Below the pieces are notes generated by a model. It was not told the DNA's origin. It saw nothing but the letters and a program-made list of their open reading frames with translations, and did not search any database. This document shows positions 35,097-44,957 of a DNA stretch of 64,000 nucleotides, in pieces. The number at the start of each line of letters is the position of its first letter. Positions within the stretch are counted from its first letter, which is position 1. The position numbers and the translations under genes are program-made. This DNA comes from GCA-002728855 sp036340635 (GTDB taxonomy: Bacteria; Bacteroidota; Bacteroidia; Flavobacteriales; Flavobacteriaceae), in assembly GCA_036340635.1 (NCBI GenBank), contig JAYYYF010000009.1:1-64000 (forward strand), given 5' to 3'.

Positions 35097-37841
35097 ATGA
35101 AAAAATTAACTCTTATGTTGACAGCGCTTCTTGTTTCAGGGCTCTGTTACTCTCAAAATGTTTTAACTGGAACAGTAACCGACGCTGAGCTCGGAAGTCC
35201 ATTGCCTGGAGCTACGGTTCTCGTTAAAGGAACTTCAAACGGAGTTTCAACTGATTTCAATGGTACATTTACAATTAATGCTGCTGATTCAGGGACTTTA
35301 GTTATTTCATATATAGGCTATGATACTCAAGAAATTGCTTTTAGCAGCTCTATGACAATCGATGTTCTTATGGAAGCTAGTTCTGATGAATTAGAGGGCA
35401 TTACTGTATTTGGGACTATTGACTTTGCAATTGATAGAGAAACTCCCGTGGCTGTTTCTACTTTAACTGCTTCAGATATCCAAGAAAGAATTGGTAATCT
35501 TGAACTTCCGGAAATGCTTAATGCTACTCCTGGAGTATATGCAACAAGAGCAGGGGGTGCTTTTGGAGATTCTAGAATTAATGTTAGAGGATTCGATTCC
35601 CAAAACACTGCTGTTTTAATTAATGGTATTCCTGTTAATGATATGGAAAACGGTAGAGTATACTGGTCTAACTGGTCCGGACTTTCAGATGTTGTCTCAG
35701 CGATGCAAGTTCAAAGAGGGCTTGGGGCTTCTAAACTAGCTATATCCTCTGTTGGAGGAACAATTAATGTAATAACCAAGTCTACTGACCTTACTGAGGG
35801 GGGAAGAGTTTCTGCTAGTATGGGGAACGATGGCTATGGAAAAACTGTTGCCTCTTATAACACCGGGGAAATGGATGGCGGTCATGCCCTTTCGCTTTTG
35901 TTCTCAAGAACTGCTGGAGATGGTTATGTAGATGGAACAATGTTTGAAGGTTATAATTACTTCTTAGGTTATGGCTGGAGAGACAGTTCAGACAAAAATA
36001 ATATTCAACTAATAATTACTGGAGCTCCACAAACTCATCATCAAAGAACGGGAAGCTTTTATAATATGGCTCAGGGGAAACAGTATAAACAATATGGAAT
36101 TCGTTATAACTACAATCATGGCTATTTAAATGGTCAAGAATTTAACTGGAGAAAAAATTTCTACCATAAGCCAATTGCTTCTTTAAACTGGGAACATAAA
36201 ATGAATGAAAGCACTAATCTTTCGGCTTCTGTTTATTACTCAATTGGTAGAGGAGGTGGAACTGGAGATATAGGTAGAGCGTATGGCTACCAATATGCAA
36301 GCGGAGATTTAAACTATAATGGAAAGTATGCCTTTAGAAATCCAATAAATGGTCATGTAAACTATGATAAAATATATGCATATAATAGTGGGGTTTCTAC
36401 TACTTTTTATAATGGTAAGACGGCTTCAAACTCCGTAGATGCTGCTACTGGAAAGTATATAGTTAATGATCAAGACGAAAGAGTAAATGGAGTAAAAAGA
36501 AATGGAATAGTTAGAAGAGCATCTGTAAATTCTCATAACTTTGTTGGGTCTCTTATTAACATGAAAAAACAACTTTCTGATAATTTAACTCTTGATTTTG
36601 GTGTTGATGTTAGGGCATACACTGGAATCCACTATAGAAGGCTAGACAACCTGCTTGGAGCAGATGGATATAGAGATTTTGACAATAAAAACTATACTAA
36701 CACTTCCATTAATAATAAAGGAAGTGCTGTTAGAACAACGGAATACAGCTCAAATCTTGGAAGTTTGTGGAATGTTTTTAGAGACACTGACGCAGAAGAG
36801 AAAATTGATTATCACAATGATGGAAAAGTTAAATGGAGTGGAATATTCACTCAGCTGGAATATAAAGAAGATAAGCTATCTGCTTTTGTTCAAGCTGCAG
36901 TCTCTAATCAAGGGTTTCAAAGGATAGAATATTTTAATCAAACAGGCGTTGCAACTTCTGCCTGGAAAAACATTACAGGGGGAAATGTAAAGGGAGGAGC
37001 TAATTATAACATTAATGCAAAAAGTAATGTTTTTGTTAATGGAGGCTATTACTCTAAACAGCCAAATTTTGATGCAGTTTGGATCAATTATTCAAACACA
37101 TTAAATCCTGATTTAAAAAACGAAACTGTTGTTGGTCTTGAAGCAGGATATGGATATAGGTCTAATAATTTAAGGTTTAATGTAAACCTTTATAAAACTA
37201 CTTGGGAAGACAGATTCCTTAGTGATGGCGTCTCTGTTGGAGGAGTTAGAGGAACAGCTAATTATTATGGAATTAAGCAAATTCATACAGGGCTAGAATT
37301 TGATGGAGTTTTTGAAGTAAGCCCTTTTGTTGAAGTTCAAGGTATGTTGTCTCTAGGAAACTATAAGTATGGAAGCGATGTTACTGCAGATGTATTCGAT
37401 TCTAGTAGAGTAAAGATAGGGACTTCCACAGTATACTTAAAAGATGTAAAAGTTGGAGATGCTGCCCAAACTACATCAAGAATAAACCTAGTTATTAAGC
37501 CTACCGATTTATATAAGTTTAATATAAGTATGTTCTCAGCATCTGATTTATATGCAAACTTCAACCCAGAGGATTTTGATACTGCAGGAGATTCGGCAAT
37601 GCAAATTCCAGCATATGAGCTGTTTGATTTTGGAACATCGTATAATTTATCTATTGGTGGAGAAAAAGTGTATGTAAGGCTAAACGTGAATAATATTTTT
37701 GATACACACTATATAGCTGAATCATCAACTAATATCCTTGCAAACGCAGGAGATCCAACATGGTTAGGCGTTCATGAATTAAATAAAGTTTTCCCTGGAT
37801 GGGGAAGAACTTGGAACCTGGGATTTACTTATAGATTCTAG
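35097..37841 (+). CDS. TonB-dependent receptor with carboxypeptidase-like N-terminal domain
   Basis: The 914-residue outer-membrane protein begins with a signal peptide (ending CYSQ, about residue 20), a carboxypeptidase D regulatory-like domain (LTGTVTDAELGSPLPGATVLVKG, about 22-100), a plug (about 110-225, with INVRGFDSQNTAVLINGIPV) and a barrel ending in Phe (WNLGFTYRF). It lacks a SusD partner, so glycan import of the SusCD kind is unlikely; the substrate is unknown. Codon choice in the first 300 bp looks richer in G+C than that of its neighbours, as expected for a highly expressed protein. It has its own strong terminator. Confidence 0.93.
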   Translation: MKKLTLMLTALLVSGLCYSQNVLTGTVTDAELGSPLPGATVLVKGTSNGVSTDFNGTFTINAADSGTLVISYIGYDTQEIAFSSSMTIDVLMEASSDELEGITVFGTIDFAIDRETPVAVSTLTASDIQERIGNLELPEMLNATPGVYATRAGGAFGDSRINVRGFDSQNTAVLINGIPVNDMENGRVYWSNWSGLSDVVSAMQVQRGLGASKLAISSVGGTINVITKSTDLTEGGRVSASMGNDGYGKTVASYNTGEMDGGHALSLLFSRTAGDGYVDGTMFEGYNYFLGYGWRDSSDKNNIQLIITGAPQTHHQRTGSFYNMAQGKQYKQYGIRYNYNHGYLNGQEFNWRKNFYHKPIASLNWEHKMNESTNLSASVYYSIGRGGGTGDIGRAYGYQYASGDLNYNGKYAFRNPINGHVNYDKIYAYNSGVSTTFYNGKTASNSVDAATGKYIVNDQDERVNGVKRNGIVRRASVNSHNFVGSLINMKKQLSDNLTLDFGVDVRAYTGIHYRRLDNLLGADGYRDFDNKNYTNTSINNKGSAVRTTEYSSNLGSLWNVFRDTDAEEKIDYHNDGKVKWSGIFTQLEYKEDKLSAFVQAAVSNQGFQRIEYFNQTGVATSAWKNITGGNVKGGANYNINAKSNVFVNGGYYSKQPNFDAVWINYSNTLNPDLKNETVVGLEAGYGYRSNNLRFNVNLYKTTWEDRFLSDGVSVGGVRGTANYYGIKQIHTGLEFDGVFEVSPFVEVQGMLSLGNYKYGSDVTADVFDSSRVKIGTSTVYLKDVKVGDAAQTTSRINLVIKPTDLYKFNISMFSASDLYANFNPEDFDTAGDSAMQIPAYELFDFGTSYNLSIGGEKVYVRLNVNNIFDTHYIAESSTNILANAGDPTWLGVHELNKVFPGWGRTWNLGFTYRF

Positions 37842-37858
37842 TTTATACGTTTTTTTAA

Positions 37859-37893
37859 TAAAAAAGCCTCTTAAAAATAAGAGGCTTTTTTTA
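37859..37893. terminator. Strong bidirectional terminator
   Basis: GCCTCTTA pairs with TAAGAGGC around a loop of four A, flanked by an A run on the left and a T run on the right. It separates the TonB receptor from the convergent recJ gene and should stop transcription from both sides. Confidence 0.9.
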
Positions 37894-39582
37894 TTTAATA
37901 TCCTTGATTTTTAATTGAATGGATGTAATCCCATTCCACGTGTTTTCATCAATTGTGTACAACATTGAAAAAGTGGAATTAGGTGAAATCTTAGTTGCTT
38001 TTTCAGAAAGCCAAAATCCAATTGCTGAAAATGTTTTAGCTACGTCCTGAGTAACGCTTAATTTAAGATGTTCTCTATTTTTTCCAATTTTGCTTAATTC
38101 TCCTTTTAAGTTTAAATGTTCCGACAAGAATATTGGTCTTTCATTCCCGGGGCCATGAGGCTCAAATTGATTTAAAATTCTAAAAAATTTTGGCGTTATT
38201 AAATCTAATGTAATTTTAGATTCTATTTTAATTTCTTTAACTGGAAGCTTATTTTTTACATAATTTTTAACTGCTTTTTCAAAACTTTTTTTAAAACTTA
38301 TATAATTTGACTTTTCAATAGTTAATCCTGCTGCATATTTATGGCCTCCAAATCGTAAAATACTGGTTTTGCATTCTTCTAAAATTTCATATAAATCAAT
38401 CCCTTTAATAGATCTTGCTGATCCAGTTAGATTTCCGTCATTTGATTTGCAAAAAACTATTGTTGGTTTATAATGTTCTTCTATTATTCTTGATGCTACT
38501 ATTCCTATTACTCCCTTATTCCAGGAGTTTTCAAAAACAACCGTAGAATTAGATCTTGGATTGTTCTCATTAGCTATTTTTTTCAATGCCTGCTCTGTAA
38601 TGTTCTTTTCTATTTCCCTTCTTTTAAGATTTAATTTTTCTATTTTTTCAGCTAATTTCTCTCCTTTATTTAAATCCTTCTCCAAAAGCAATTCTAAAGC
38701 CAATGATGCATGATCCATTCTGCCAGCAGCATTAATTCTTGGAGCTATATAATAAATGAGATCTCCAATATTAAATTCTTTTTTATCATTATTTTTTAAA
38801 ATAGAATGAAGTCCTATTCTTGGATTTGAGTTTATAACTTGAAGCCCAACATAAGCTAAAGTTCTGTTTTCACCAACCAAAGGAACAATATCTGCTGCAG
38901 TTGCTACAGCTACTAAGTCCAAGTAATGAATAATTTTATCTATTTCTAGCCCTTTTCTTTTATTAATTGCTTGAATCAATTTAAATCCAACTCCACATCC
39001 ACATAATTCTTTAAATGGATATTTACAATCTTTTCTTTTAGAGTTTAAAACTGCATATGCATTTGGCAATTGATTTCCTGGATTATGGTGGTCGCAAATA
39101 ATAAAATCTATTCCTTTCTCTAAGGCATATTGAATTTGATCATTCGCTTTAATTCCACAATCTAGAGCAATTATCAAGGTTTCGCTATTTTTTTCAGCCA
39201 AGTCAATTGCCCTTAAAGATATTCCATAGCCCTCCTTATTTCTATCTGGAATATAAGTAGAAAGGTTTGCTCCAATATCATTTAAAAAAGAACTTAAAAG
39301 CGCAACTGAACATGTTCCGTCTACATCATAGTCTCCAAAAATCATCATAGATTCATTATTTTCTATTGCTTCTAATATCCTTTTTACTGCCCTATCCATA
39401 TCTTTCATCAAAAAAGGATCATGAAGCTGATTAATCCTTGGCCTAAAGAAATCTTTTGCCTGATTGAAAGTTTTAATTCCTCTTTTTACAAGCATAGAAG
39501 AAATAACTTTATCGACATTCAATTCCATTGAAAGTTTTTCAATGGTATCTAGATCTATATTTTCTTCTATTCTCCAGTTCAT
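37891..39582 (-). CDS. recJ: Single-stranded-DNA-specific exonuclease RecJ
   Basis: RecJ is a 5'-3' exonuclease of the DHH phosphoesterase family that works in recombination and repair. The 563-residue protein has DYDVDGTCS (metal-binding motif I, about 82-90), ALDCGIK, the CDHHNPG motif near 164-170 and the DHHA1 block with RFGGHKYAAGLTIE. The C-terminal OB-fold region follows. Its start overlaps the rsmI end by 4 bp, so the two are coupled. Confidence 0.95.
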   Translation of the reverse strand: MNWRIEENIDLDTIEKLSMELNVDKVISSMLVKRGIKTFNQAKDFFRPRINQLHDPFLMKDMDRAVKRILEAIENNESMMIFGDYDVDGTCSVALLSSFLNDIGANLSTYIPDRNKEGYGISLRAIDLAEKNSETLIIALDCGIKANDQIQYALEKGIDFIICDHHNPGNQLPNAYAVLNSKRKDCKYPFKELCGCGVGFKLIQAINKRKGLEIDKIIHYLDLVAVATAADIVPLVGENRTLAYVGLQVINSNPRIGLHSILKNNDKKEFNIGDLIYYIAPRINAAGRMDHASLALELLLEKDLNKGEKLAEKIEKLNLKRREIEKNITEQALKKIANENNPRSNSTVVFENSWNKGVIGIVASRIIEEHYKPTIVFCKSNDGNLTGSARSIKGIDLYEILEECKTSILRFGGHKYAAGLTIEKSNYISFKKSFEKAVKNYVKNKLPVKEIKIESKITLDLITPKFFRILNQFEPHGPGNERPIFLSEHLNLKGELSKIGKNREHLKLSVTQDVAKTFSAIGFWLSEKATKISPNSTFSMLYTIDENTWNGITSIQLKIKDIK

Positions 39583-40262
39583 TTTATTTTTTTGTCTATT
39601 CCTTTAACAACAATAACATACTCACCTTTAGGCTTCTTTTTTTTACATAAATCTATTATTTCACTAATTTTTCCTCTTAAAGTCTCTTCATAAAGCTTGG
39701 TTAATTCTCTTGATAGTGAAATTCTCCTATTTGAACCAAAAGTAGTTTTAAAGTCCGTTAATGTTCTTATCAATTTATGTGGCGATTCATAAAATATCAT
39801 AGTTCTTGTTTCTGATGAAAGATTTGAAAGTCTCTTATTTCTGCCTTTTTTAATCGGCAAAAATCCTTCAAAAACAAATTTGTCCGCTGAAATTCCACTA
39901 ACCAACAGTGCTGGAATAAGTGCCGTTGGGCCAGGGAGACATTCAATTTCTATATTATTTTTTAAACAAGTCCTTGCAATTAAAAATCCAGGGTCTGAAA
40001 TTCCGGGAGTTCCCGCATCAGAAATAAGCGCTACACTGGCTCCTCCCTTTATTTTATTAATTATTATTTCAGCCTCATTATGTTCATTGAATTTATGGTG
40101 AGATCTTAATTTCCCATTAATATTCAAATGATTTAACAGTTTTTTGCTTCTTCTAGTGTCTTCACATAAAATTAAATCAACTTCTTCTAAGGTTTTTATT
40201 GATCTAATTGTAATGTCATCAAGATTTCCAATTGGAGTAGGAACAATATACAATTTTGCCAT
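39579..40262 (-). CDS. rsmI: 16S rRNA 2'-O-methyltransferase RsmI
   Basis: RsmI methylates the ribose of C1402 in 16S rRNA. The 227-residue protein shows IVPTPIGNLDDITIRSI at the start, EDTRRSKKLL, and the AdoMet-binding SDAGTPGISDPG block around 80-91, all diagnostic. The C-terminal YVIVVKG motif is also present. It is the first gene of the rsmI-recJ pair and diverges from tdk across 73 bp. Confidence 0.95.
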   Translation of the reverse strand: MAKLYIVPTPIGNLDDITIRSIKTLEEVDLILCEDTRRSKKLLNHLNINGKLRSHHKFNEHNEAEIIINKIKGGASVALISDAGTPGISDPGFLIARTCLKNNIEIECLPGPTALIPALLVSGISADKFVFEGFLPIKKGRNKRLSNLSSETRTMIFYESPHKLIRTLTDFKTTFGSNRRISLSRELTKLYEETLRGKISEIIDLCKKKKPKGEYVIVVKGIDKKIK

Positions 40263-40335
40263 GTTGAATTAATTTTTAGACATTTGTCAAACCATTAAAG
40301 TTAACTACTTTGAGAACAATATCAATACGTTTTAA

Positions 40336-40917
40336 ATGATTGGAAATAAAAAACCTTCGAATGGGAGGCTAGAAGTTATCTGCGGTTCTATGTTTTCTGG
40401 CAAAACAGAGGAGCTGATAAAAAGAATTAAAAAAGCTGAGCTAGATAAACAAAAATTTATAGTATTTAAGCCTAAAACTGATTCTAGAAGCCCAAAAAAC
40501 AAAATAATATCCCATGGCAACAGTGAAATTGGAGCTAAAACAGTAGAAAATACTAAAGAGATTTTTTCTTTTTCAAAAAATTATGATGTAATAGGTATAG
40601 ATGAAGCCCAATTTTTTGATCAAGATTTAGTTGATGTTTGTAATGTGTTGGCAAATGAAGGGTTTAGAGTAATTGTTTCTGGGTTGGACATGGATTATAA
40701 AGGGTTACCTTTTGGTCCGATGCCTAATCTTATGGCATGCGCTGAAGAAGTTACTAAAGTTCATGCTGTTTGTGTTGATACAGGAGGGTTAGCCAATTAT
40801 AGCTATCGAAAAAATGAAGCTAATGATCTAATTTTGGTTGGAGAAAAAAAGGAATATGAACCTCTTTCAAGGGGCGCTTTTATAAAAAGAATGAAAAAAA
40901 GAGGGAAAAAGAAATAA
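40336..40917 (+). CDS. tdk: Thymidine kinase
   Basis: Tdk phosphorylates thymidine in pyrimidine salvage. The 193-residue type II enzyme has the P-loop GSMFSGKTEEL (about 17-27), IGIDEAQFFD (catalytic Glu and metal site), and the lasso loop region YEPLSRGAF. The zinc-ribbon cysteines of the family are mostly replaced (VCVDTGGLANYS), leaving the zinc site doubtful. The stop codon overlaps the alr start by one base (TAATG). Confidence 0.94.
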   Translation: MIGNKKPSNGRLEVICGSMFSGKTEELIKRIKKAELDKQKFIVFKPKTDSRSPKNKIISHGNSEIGAKTVENTKEIFSFSKNYDVIGIDEAQFFDQDLVDVCNVLANEGFRVIVSGLDMDYKGLPFGPMPNLMACAEEVTKVHAVCVDTGGLANYSYRKNEANDLILVGEKKEYEPLSRGAFIKRMKKRGKKK

Positions 40918-42008
40918 TGGCAATCCAACAAACTGTTGTAGAGGTTAATTTAAAGAATCTAAAAAACAATTTAAATTTTTTACGGTCTAAATTAAATCCT
41001 AATACTCAAATAATGGGTGTTGTCAAAGCTTTCTCCTATGGCGCAGACTCCTTTATAATTGCCAAAGAATTAGAAAAGCAAAAAATTGATTATTTTGCTG
41101 TTGCATATACTAGCGAGGGAGTAGTTCTAAGAAAACAAGGAATTGTTGCTCCCATTCTTGTTCTTCATCCTCAAACAAATGATTTTAATACAATTATTGA
41201 TTTTAAACTTGAGCCAAGCATATATTCATTTAGAATTTTAAAAGCTTTTGTTTCCTGTTCAAAGTTTAATAAAAATTACCCTTTTCAAATTAAGTTTAAT
41301 ACCGGATTAAATAGGCTAGGGTTTCATGAAAATGAAATAGATAATTTGATTGATCAGCTTAAGGGATTAATACCGACATATATCTTTTCTCATTTAGGGG
41401 CTTCGGATGATAAAAATGAAAAGGCATTTTCCAATGATCAAATAAAAAAATTTTCATTATTGGTTGAAAAATTTCAAAATAAAATTGGATCAACAATAAA
41501 AAGACATCTCCTTAATACTTCTGGTATTTTAAATTTTTCTGAATCACAATATGAAATGGTACGCACAGGAATTGGACTATATGGTTTTGGAAATGATCCT
41601 AAATACAAAAAAAATTTCATTCCAGTAATTAGCTTAAAAACTGTTATTTCTCAAATACATAAAATTTCAAAAGGAGACTCTGTTGGCTATAACAAAGGCT
41701 TCATAGCTGAGAAGCATATGACTATAGCGACACTTCCGATTGGGCATGCAGATGGGATTAGCAGACAGTATGGTAATGGCAATGGTAGTGTTATGGTCAA
41801 AGGGAAATTAGCTCCAATTATAGGGAATGTGTGCATGGACATGATGATGATAAATATTTCTAAAATAGAATGTAAAGAGGGAGATTCTGTTATACTTTTT
41901 GATGATAAAAATATTTCTGCAGAAGACTTTACAAAATCTGTTAACACTATTCCTTATGAAATATTAGCTTCCCTGTCTAAAAGAATCAAAAGAGTTGTTA
42001 TAACTTAA
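40917..42008 (+). CDS. alr: Alanine racemase
   Basis: Alr makes D-alanine for peptidoglycan. The 363-residue PLP enzyme has the cofactor lysine in VVKAFSYGADS (K37, with the usual AYGHG replaced by FSYGA), and the catalytic tyrosine region VGYNKGFIA, with IGHADGISR and GNVCMDMMM following. The variation around the PLP lysine matches other Bacteroidota racemases. It is translationally coupled to tdk. Confidence 0.94.
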   Translation: MAIQQTVVEVNLKNLKNNLNFLRSKLNPNTQIMGVVKAFSYGADSFIIAKELEKQKIDYFAVAYTSEGVVLRKQGIVAPILVLHPQTNDFNTIIDFKLEPSIYSFRILKAFVSCSKFNKNYPFQIKFNTGLNRLGFHENEIDNLIDQLKGLIPTYIFSHLGASDDKNEKAFSNDQIKKFSLLVEKFQNKIGSTIKRHLLNTSGILNFSESQYEMVRTGIGLYGFGNDPKYKKNFIPVISLKTVISQIHKISKGDSVGYNKGFIAEKHMTIATLPIGHADGISRQYGNGNGSVMVKGKLAPIIGNVCMDMMMINISKIECKEGDSVILFDDKNISAEDFTKSVNTIPYEILASLSKRIKRVVIT

Positions 42009-42070
42009 ATTCTTTTGTTTAAAAAAATCATCTAAATGCTATTATAGCTTTTTATTTCTATTGAAATAAT

Positions 42071-42078
42071 TATTTTTG
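42071..42078 (+). promoter_or_regulatory. Candidate -7 box TATTTTTG for asd
   Basis: The box matches TAnnTTTG and ends 17 bp before the asd ATG. There is no TTG at the right -33 spacing. Confidence 0.4.
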
Positions 42079-42095
42079 GTTTTTAAATATTCTAT

Positions 42096-43091
42096 ATGAA
42101 GATTGCGTTGATTGGGGCAAGCGGTATGGTAGGTAGGGTAATTCTTGATCTTATTAAGGAGCGTAATTTATTATTTGACGAACTCTCCCTAGTCGCTTCT
42201 GAGGCTTCAGTTGGCAAAAAGATTAGTTTTTTAAATAATCCCTATTCTTTTATTTCTATTGAAAAAGCTATAGAGCTTAGTCTTGATATTGCAATTTTTG
42301 CTGCGGGCAGAGAGGTTTCTTTAAAATGGGCTCCAATATTTGCAGCAAAAGGAACAATTGTAATTGACAACTCTTCTGCATGGAGAATGGACAATACTAA
42401 AAAGCTAATCATCCCTGAAATTAATGGTTCAATTTTAACCCAAGAAGATAAAATAATTGCAAATCCCAACTGCTCTACCATTCAAATGCTAATGGTTTTG
42501 GCTCCAATTCACAAAAATTATAAAATAAAAAGAATTATAATTTCTACTTACCAGTCTGTTACTGGAACAGGCATGAAGGCTGTAAGACAATTAGAGAATG
42601 AGTCCCGGGGGGAAAATGGTGAAATGGCTTATAATTATCCTATTCATCAAAATGCAATTCCACATTGCGACGATTTTTTAAAAAATGGATATACTAAAGA
42701 AGAGATGAAGATTTCAAATGAAGCCCAGAAGATTCTTGATTCAAATATTAAAATAAGTGCAACTGCTGTAAGGGTTCCTATAATTGGAGGGCATGGTGAA
42801 TCAATTAATGTTACGCTTGAAAATTCTTTTGAGATTTCAGAGATAATCTCTTTATTAAATAATACTCCTGGTGTAACTGTCCAAGATGATCCTGGAAAAT
42901 TAAAATATCCTATGCCAATCTATTCCCAGGGTAAGAATGACGTTTTTGTTGGTCGAATTAGAAACGATTTTTCTGAAAAAAACAGTCTAAACCTTTGGGT
43001 AGTTACAGATAATCTGCGAAAAGGGGCTGCAACTAATGCTATCCAAATTGTTGAATGTCTAATTCAAAAAGGTATTGTGAAATATCTCTAA
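42096..43091 (+). CDS. asd: Aspartate-semialdehyde dehydrogenase
   Basis: Asd reduces aspartyl phosphate to the semialdehyde that feeds lysine/diaminopimelate, threonine and methionine synthesis. The 331-residue protein has the NADP-binding turn GASGMVG (8-14), the catalytic cysteine C126 in ANPNCSTIQ, and the RVPIIGGHGESINV block with the active-site histidine. The 3' end overlaps accC by 4 bp. Confidence 0.96.
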   Translation: MKIALIGASGMVGRVILDLIKERNLLFDELSLVASEASVGKKISFLNNPYSFISIEKAIELSLDIAIFAAGREVSLKWAPIFAAKGTIVIDNSSAWRMDNTKKLIIPEINGSILTQEDKIIANPNCSTIQMLMVLAPIHKNYKIKRIIISTYQSVTGTGMKAVRQLENESRGENGEMAYNYPIHQNAIPHCDDFLKNGYTKEEMKISNEAQKILDSNIKISATAVRVPIIGGHGESINVTLENSFEISEIISLLNNTPGVTVQDDPGKLKYPMPIYSQGKNDVFVGRIRNDFSEKNSLNLWVVTDNLRKGAATNAIQIVECLIQKGIVKYL

Positions 43092-44425
43092 TTTATTTCA
43101 AATTCCTCCATAAATTTTGTTGTATAATTTCCTGAAATATAGTCTGGGTTATCCATTAATTGCCTATGAAAAGGAATTGTTGTTTTTATCCCCTCTATCA
43201 CAAATTCATCTAAAGCTCTTTTCATTTTTTGGATTGCTTCTTTTCTGTTTTGTGCTGTTACAATTAATTTTGCAATCATAGAATCGTAATTTGGAGGAAT
43301 AACATAGCCGCTATATACATGAGTGTCTAATCTAACACCATGCCCCCCCGGCAAATGAAGGTTTGTTATTTTCCCTGGAGATGGTCTAAATCCTAAATGA
43401 GGATCTTCAGCATTAATTCTGCATTCAATAGAATGGAGTTTTGGGAAATAATGATTTCCTGAAATCTTAATTCCAGCTGCTACTTTAATTTGCTCTTTTA
43501 TCAAATCATAGTCTATTACCTGTTCTGTAATTGGATGTTCAACCTGAATTCTGGTATTCATTTCCATAAAGTAAAAATTTCTATCCTTATCAACTAAGAA
43601 TTCTATTGTTCCTGCGCCTTCATACTTAATAAATTCTGCTGCTTTTACTGCAGCCAACCCCATTTCTTGTCTTAATTTATCCGTCATAAATGGTGAAGGA
43701 GTTTCTTCTGTAAGTTTTTGATGTCTTCTCTGAATTGAACAATCTCTTTCAGATAGGTGACATGCCTTCCCAAATTTATCTCCAACAATTTGAATTTCAA
43801 TATGGCGAGGATTCTCAACTAACTTCTCCATATACATCTCGTCGTTTCCAAAAGAAGCTTTTGCTTCTTGTTTAGCGCTTTCCCATAAAGTTAAAAGCTC
43901 TTTTCCCTTCCAAACTGCTCTCATGCCTTTACCCCCTCCGCCTGCTGTAGCTTTAATCATCACCGGATAGCCTATTTTTTTAGCTAATTTTTTTGCCTCA
44001 TCAAAAGTTTCGATTACGCCATCTGATCCTGGAATAGTTGGAACACCAGCGTCCTTCATAGTAGATATGGCAGAAGCTTTATCTCCCATTCTTTCTATCA
44101 TTTCAGCAGATGCACCAATAAATTTAATTTTATGTTCTTCACAAATTTTTGAAAAACGAGAATTTTCTGACAGAAATCCATAGCCGGGGTGAATTGCATC
44201 AGCATTAGTTATTTCGGCTGCAGCTATAATATTTGCTATTTTTAGATATGATTCTGAGCTATTTGCAGGGCCAATACATACTGCTTCATCAGCAAATCGA
44301 ACATGTAAGCTTTCTTCATCTGCTACAGAATAAACGGCAACAGTTTTTATCCCCATTTCCTTACAAGTCCTAATTATTCTTAAAGCTATTTCGCCTCTAT
44401 TAGCAATTAAAATTTTATTGAACAT
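43088..44425 (-). CDS. accC: Biotin carboxylase subunit of acetyl-CoA carboxylase
   Basis: AccC carboxylates the biotin on AccB with ATP and bicarbonate, the first step of fatty acid synthesis. ATG at 44425 gives the canonical start MFNKILIANRGEIALRII and 445 residues; a longer in-frame start would overlap accB. The ATP-grasp glycine loop GGGGKGM, the HIEIQIVGD block and the EMNTRIQVEHPITE active-site motif are intact. It lies 28 bp downstream of accB. Confidence 0.97.
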   Translation of the reverse strand: MFNKILIANRGEIALRIIRTCKEMGIKTVAVYSVADEESLHVRFADEAVCIGPANSSESYLKIANIIAAAEITNADAIHPGYGFLSENSRFSKICEEHKIKFIGASAEMIERMGDKASAISTMKDAGVPTIPGSDGVIETFDEAKKLAKKIGYPVMIKATAGGGGKGMRAVWKGKELLTLWESAKQEAKASFGNDEMYMEKLVENPRHIEIQIVGDKFGKACHLSERDCSIQRRHQKLTEETPSPFMTDKLRQEMGLAAVKAAEFIKYEGAGTIEFLVDKDRNFYFMEMNTRIQVEHPITEQVIDYDLIKEQIKVAAGIKISGNHYFPKLHSIECRINAEDPHLGFRPSPGKITNLHLPGGHGVRLDTHVYSGYVIPPNYDSMIAKLIVTAQNRKEAIQKMKRALDEFVIEGIKTTIPFHRQLMDNPDYISGNYTTKFMEEFEIN

Positions 44426-44453
44426 TTTACGTTTATTAATTCCAATGTTAAAT

Positions 44454-44936
44454 TTATGATGGATCAATCAAAAAAAGAGGTTGATCAAACTCAACCGGGG
44501 AAGCATCATCAACTAAAATTTTTACAATTTTTCCAGAAAATTCTGTTTCTATTTCGTTGAATAACTTCATTGCCTCTATAACACATAGGATATCTCCTTT
44601 AGAAATTATATCTCCAGTTTCAACAAAATTTGGTTTGTCTGGAGATGGTTTTCTGTAAAATGTTCCTATAATAGGGGATGTAATAGTTATTAAATTATTT
44701 TCTTCTGCGCTTTGATTGTTTTCTACAGGCTGATCTTGTTTAGGTTCTGAAGATTCCGGAATCTTTGGCTGTGGAGCAGATACTGGAACAGCTGCTTTAT
44801 CATCCTTATAAGCAACAGGCTTATTCCCTGAGCCTGTTTTTATTCCTATCTTAAGGTCGCTAGACTCTATTTTGACTTCGCTAACTCCAGACTTTGCTAC
44901 AAATTTTATTAATTGTTGTATGTCTTTTATATTCAT
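44454..44936 (-). CDS. accB: Biotin carboxyl carrier protein
   Basis: AccB carries the biotin of acetyl-CoA carboxylase. The 160-residue protein has an N-terminal helical domain, a Pro/Gln/Glu-rich flexible linker (about 38-80) and the C-terminal biotinyl domain with the modified lysine K124 in CVIEAMKLFNEIE. A relic of fabH lies only 21 bp upstream on the same strand, so transcription through the relic may be needed to reach accB unless a promoter lies within it. Confidence 0.96.
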   Translation of the reverse strand: MNIKDIQQLIKFVAKSGVSEVKIESSDLKIGIKTGSGNKPVAYKDDKAAVPVSAPQPKIPESSEPKQDQPVENNQSAEENNLITITSPIIGTFYRKPSPDKPNFVETGDIISKGDILCVIEAMKLFNEIETEFSGKIVKILVDDASPVEFDQPLFLIDPS

Positions 44937-44957
44937 AATAATTGTTTTTATTAATTG

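Noticed and set aside
35097..37841. SusC-type glycan receptor
   Set aside because: There is no SusD-like gene next to it and the plug lacks a clear SusC signature, so only the general TonB receptor call is justified.
44426..44467. Longer start for accC
   Set aside because: It would overlap accB, and the family N-terminus (NKILIANRGEIA) begins at the 44425 ATG.
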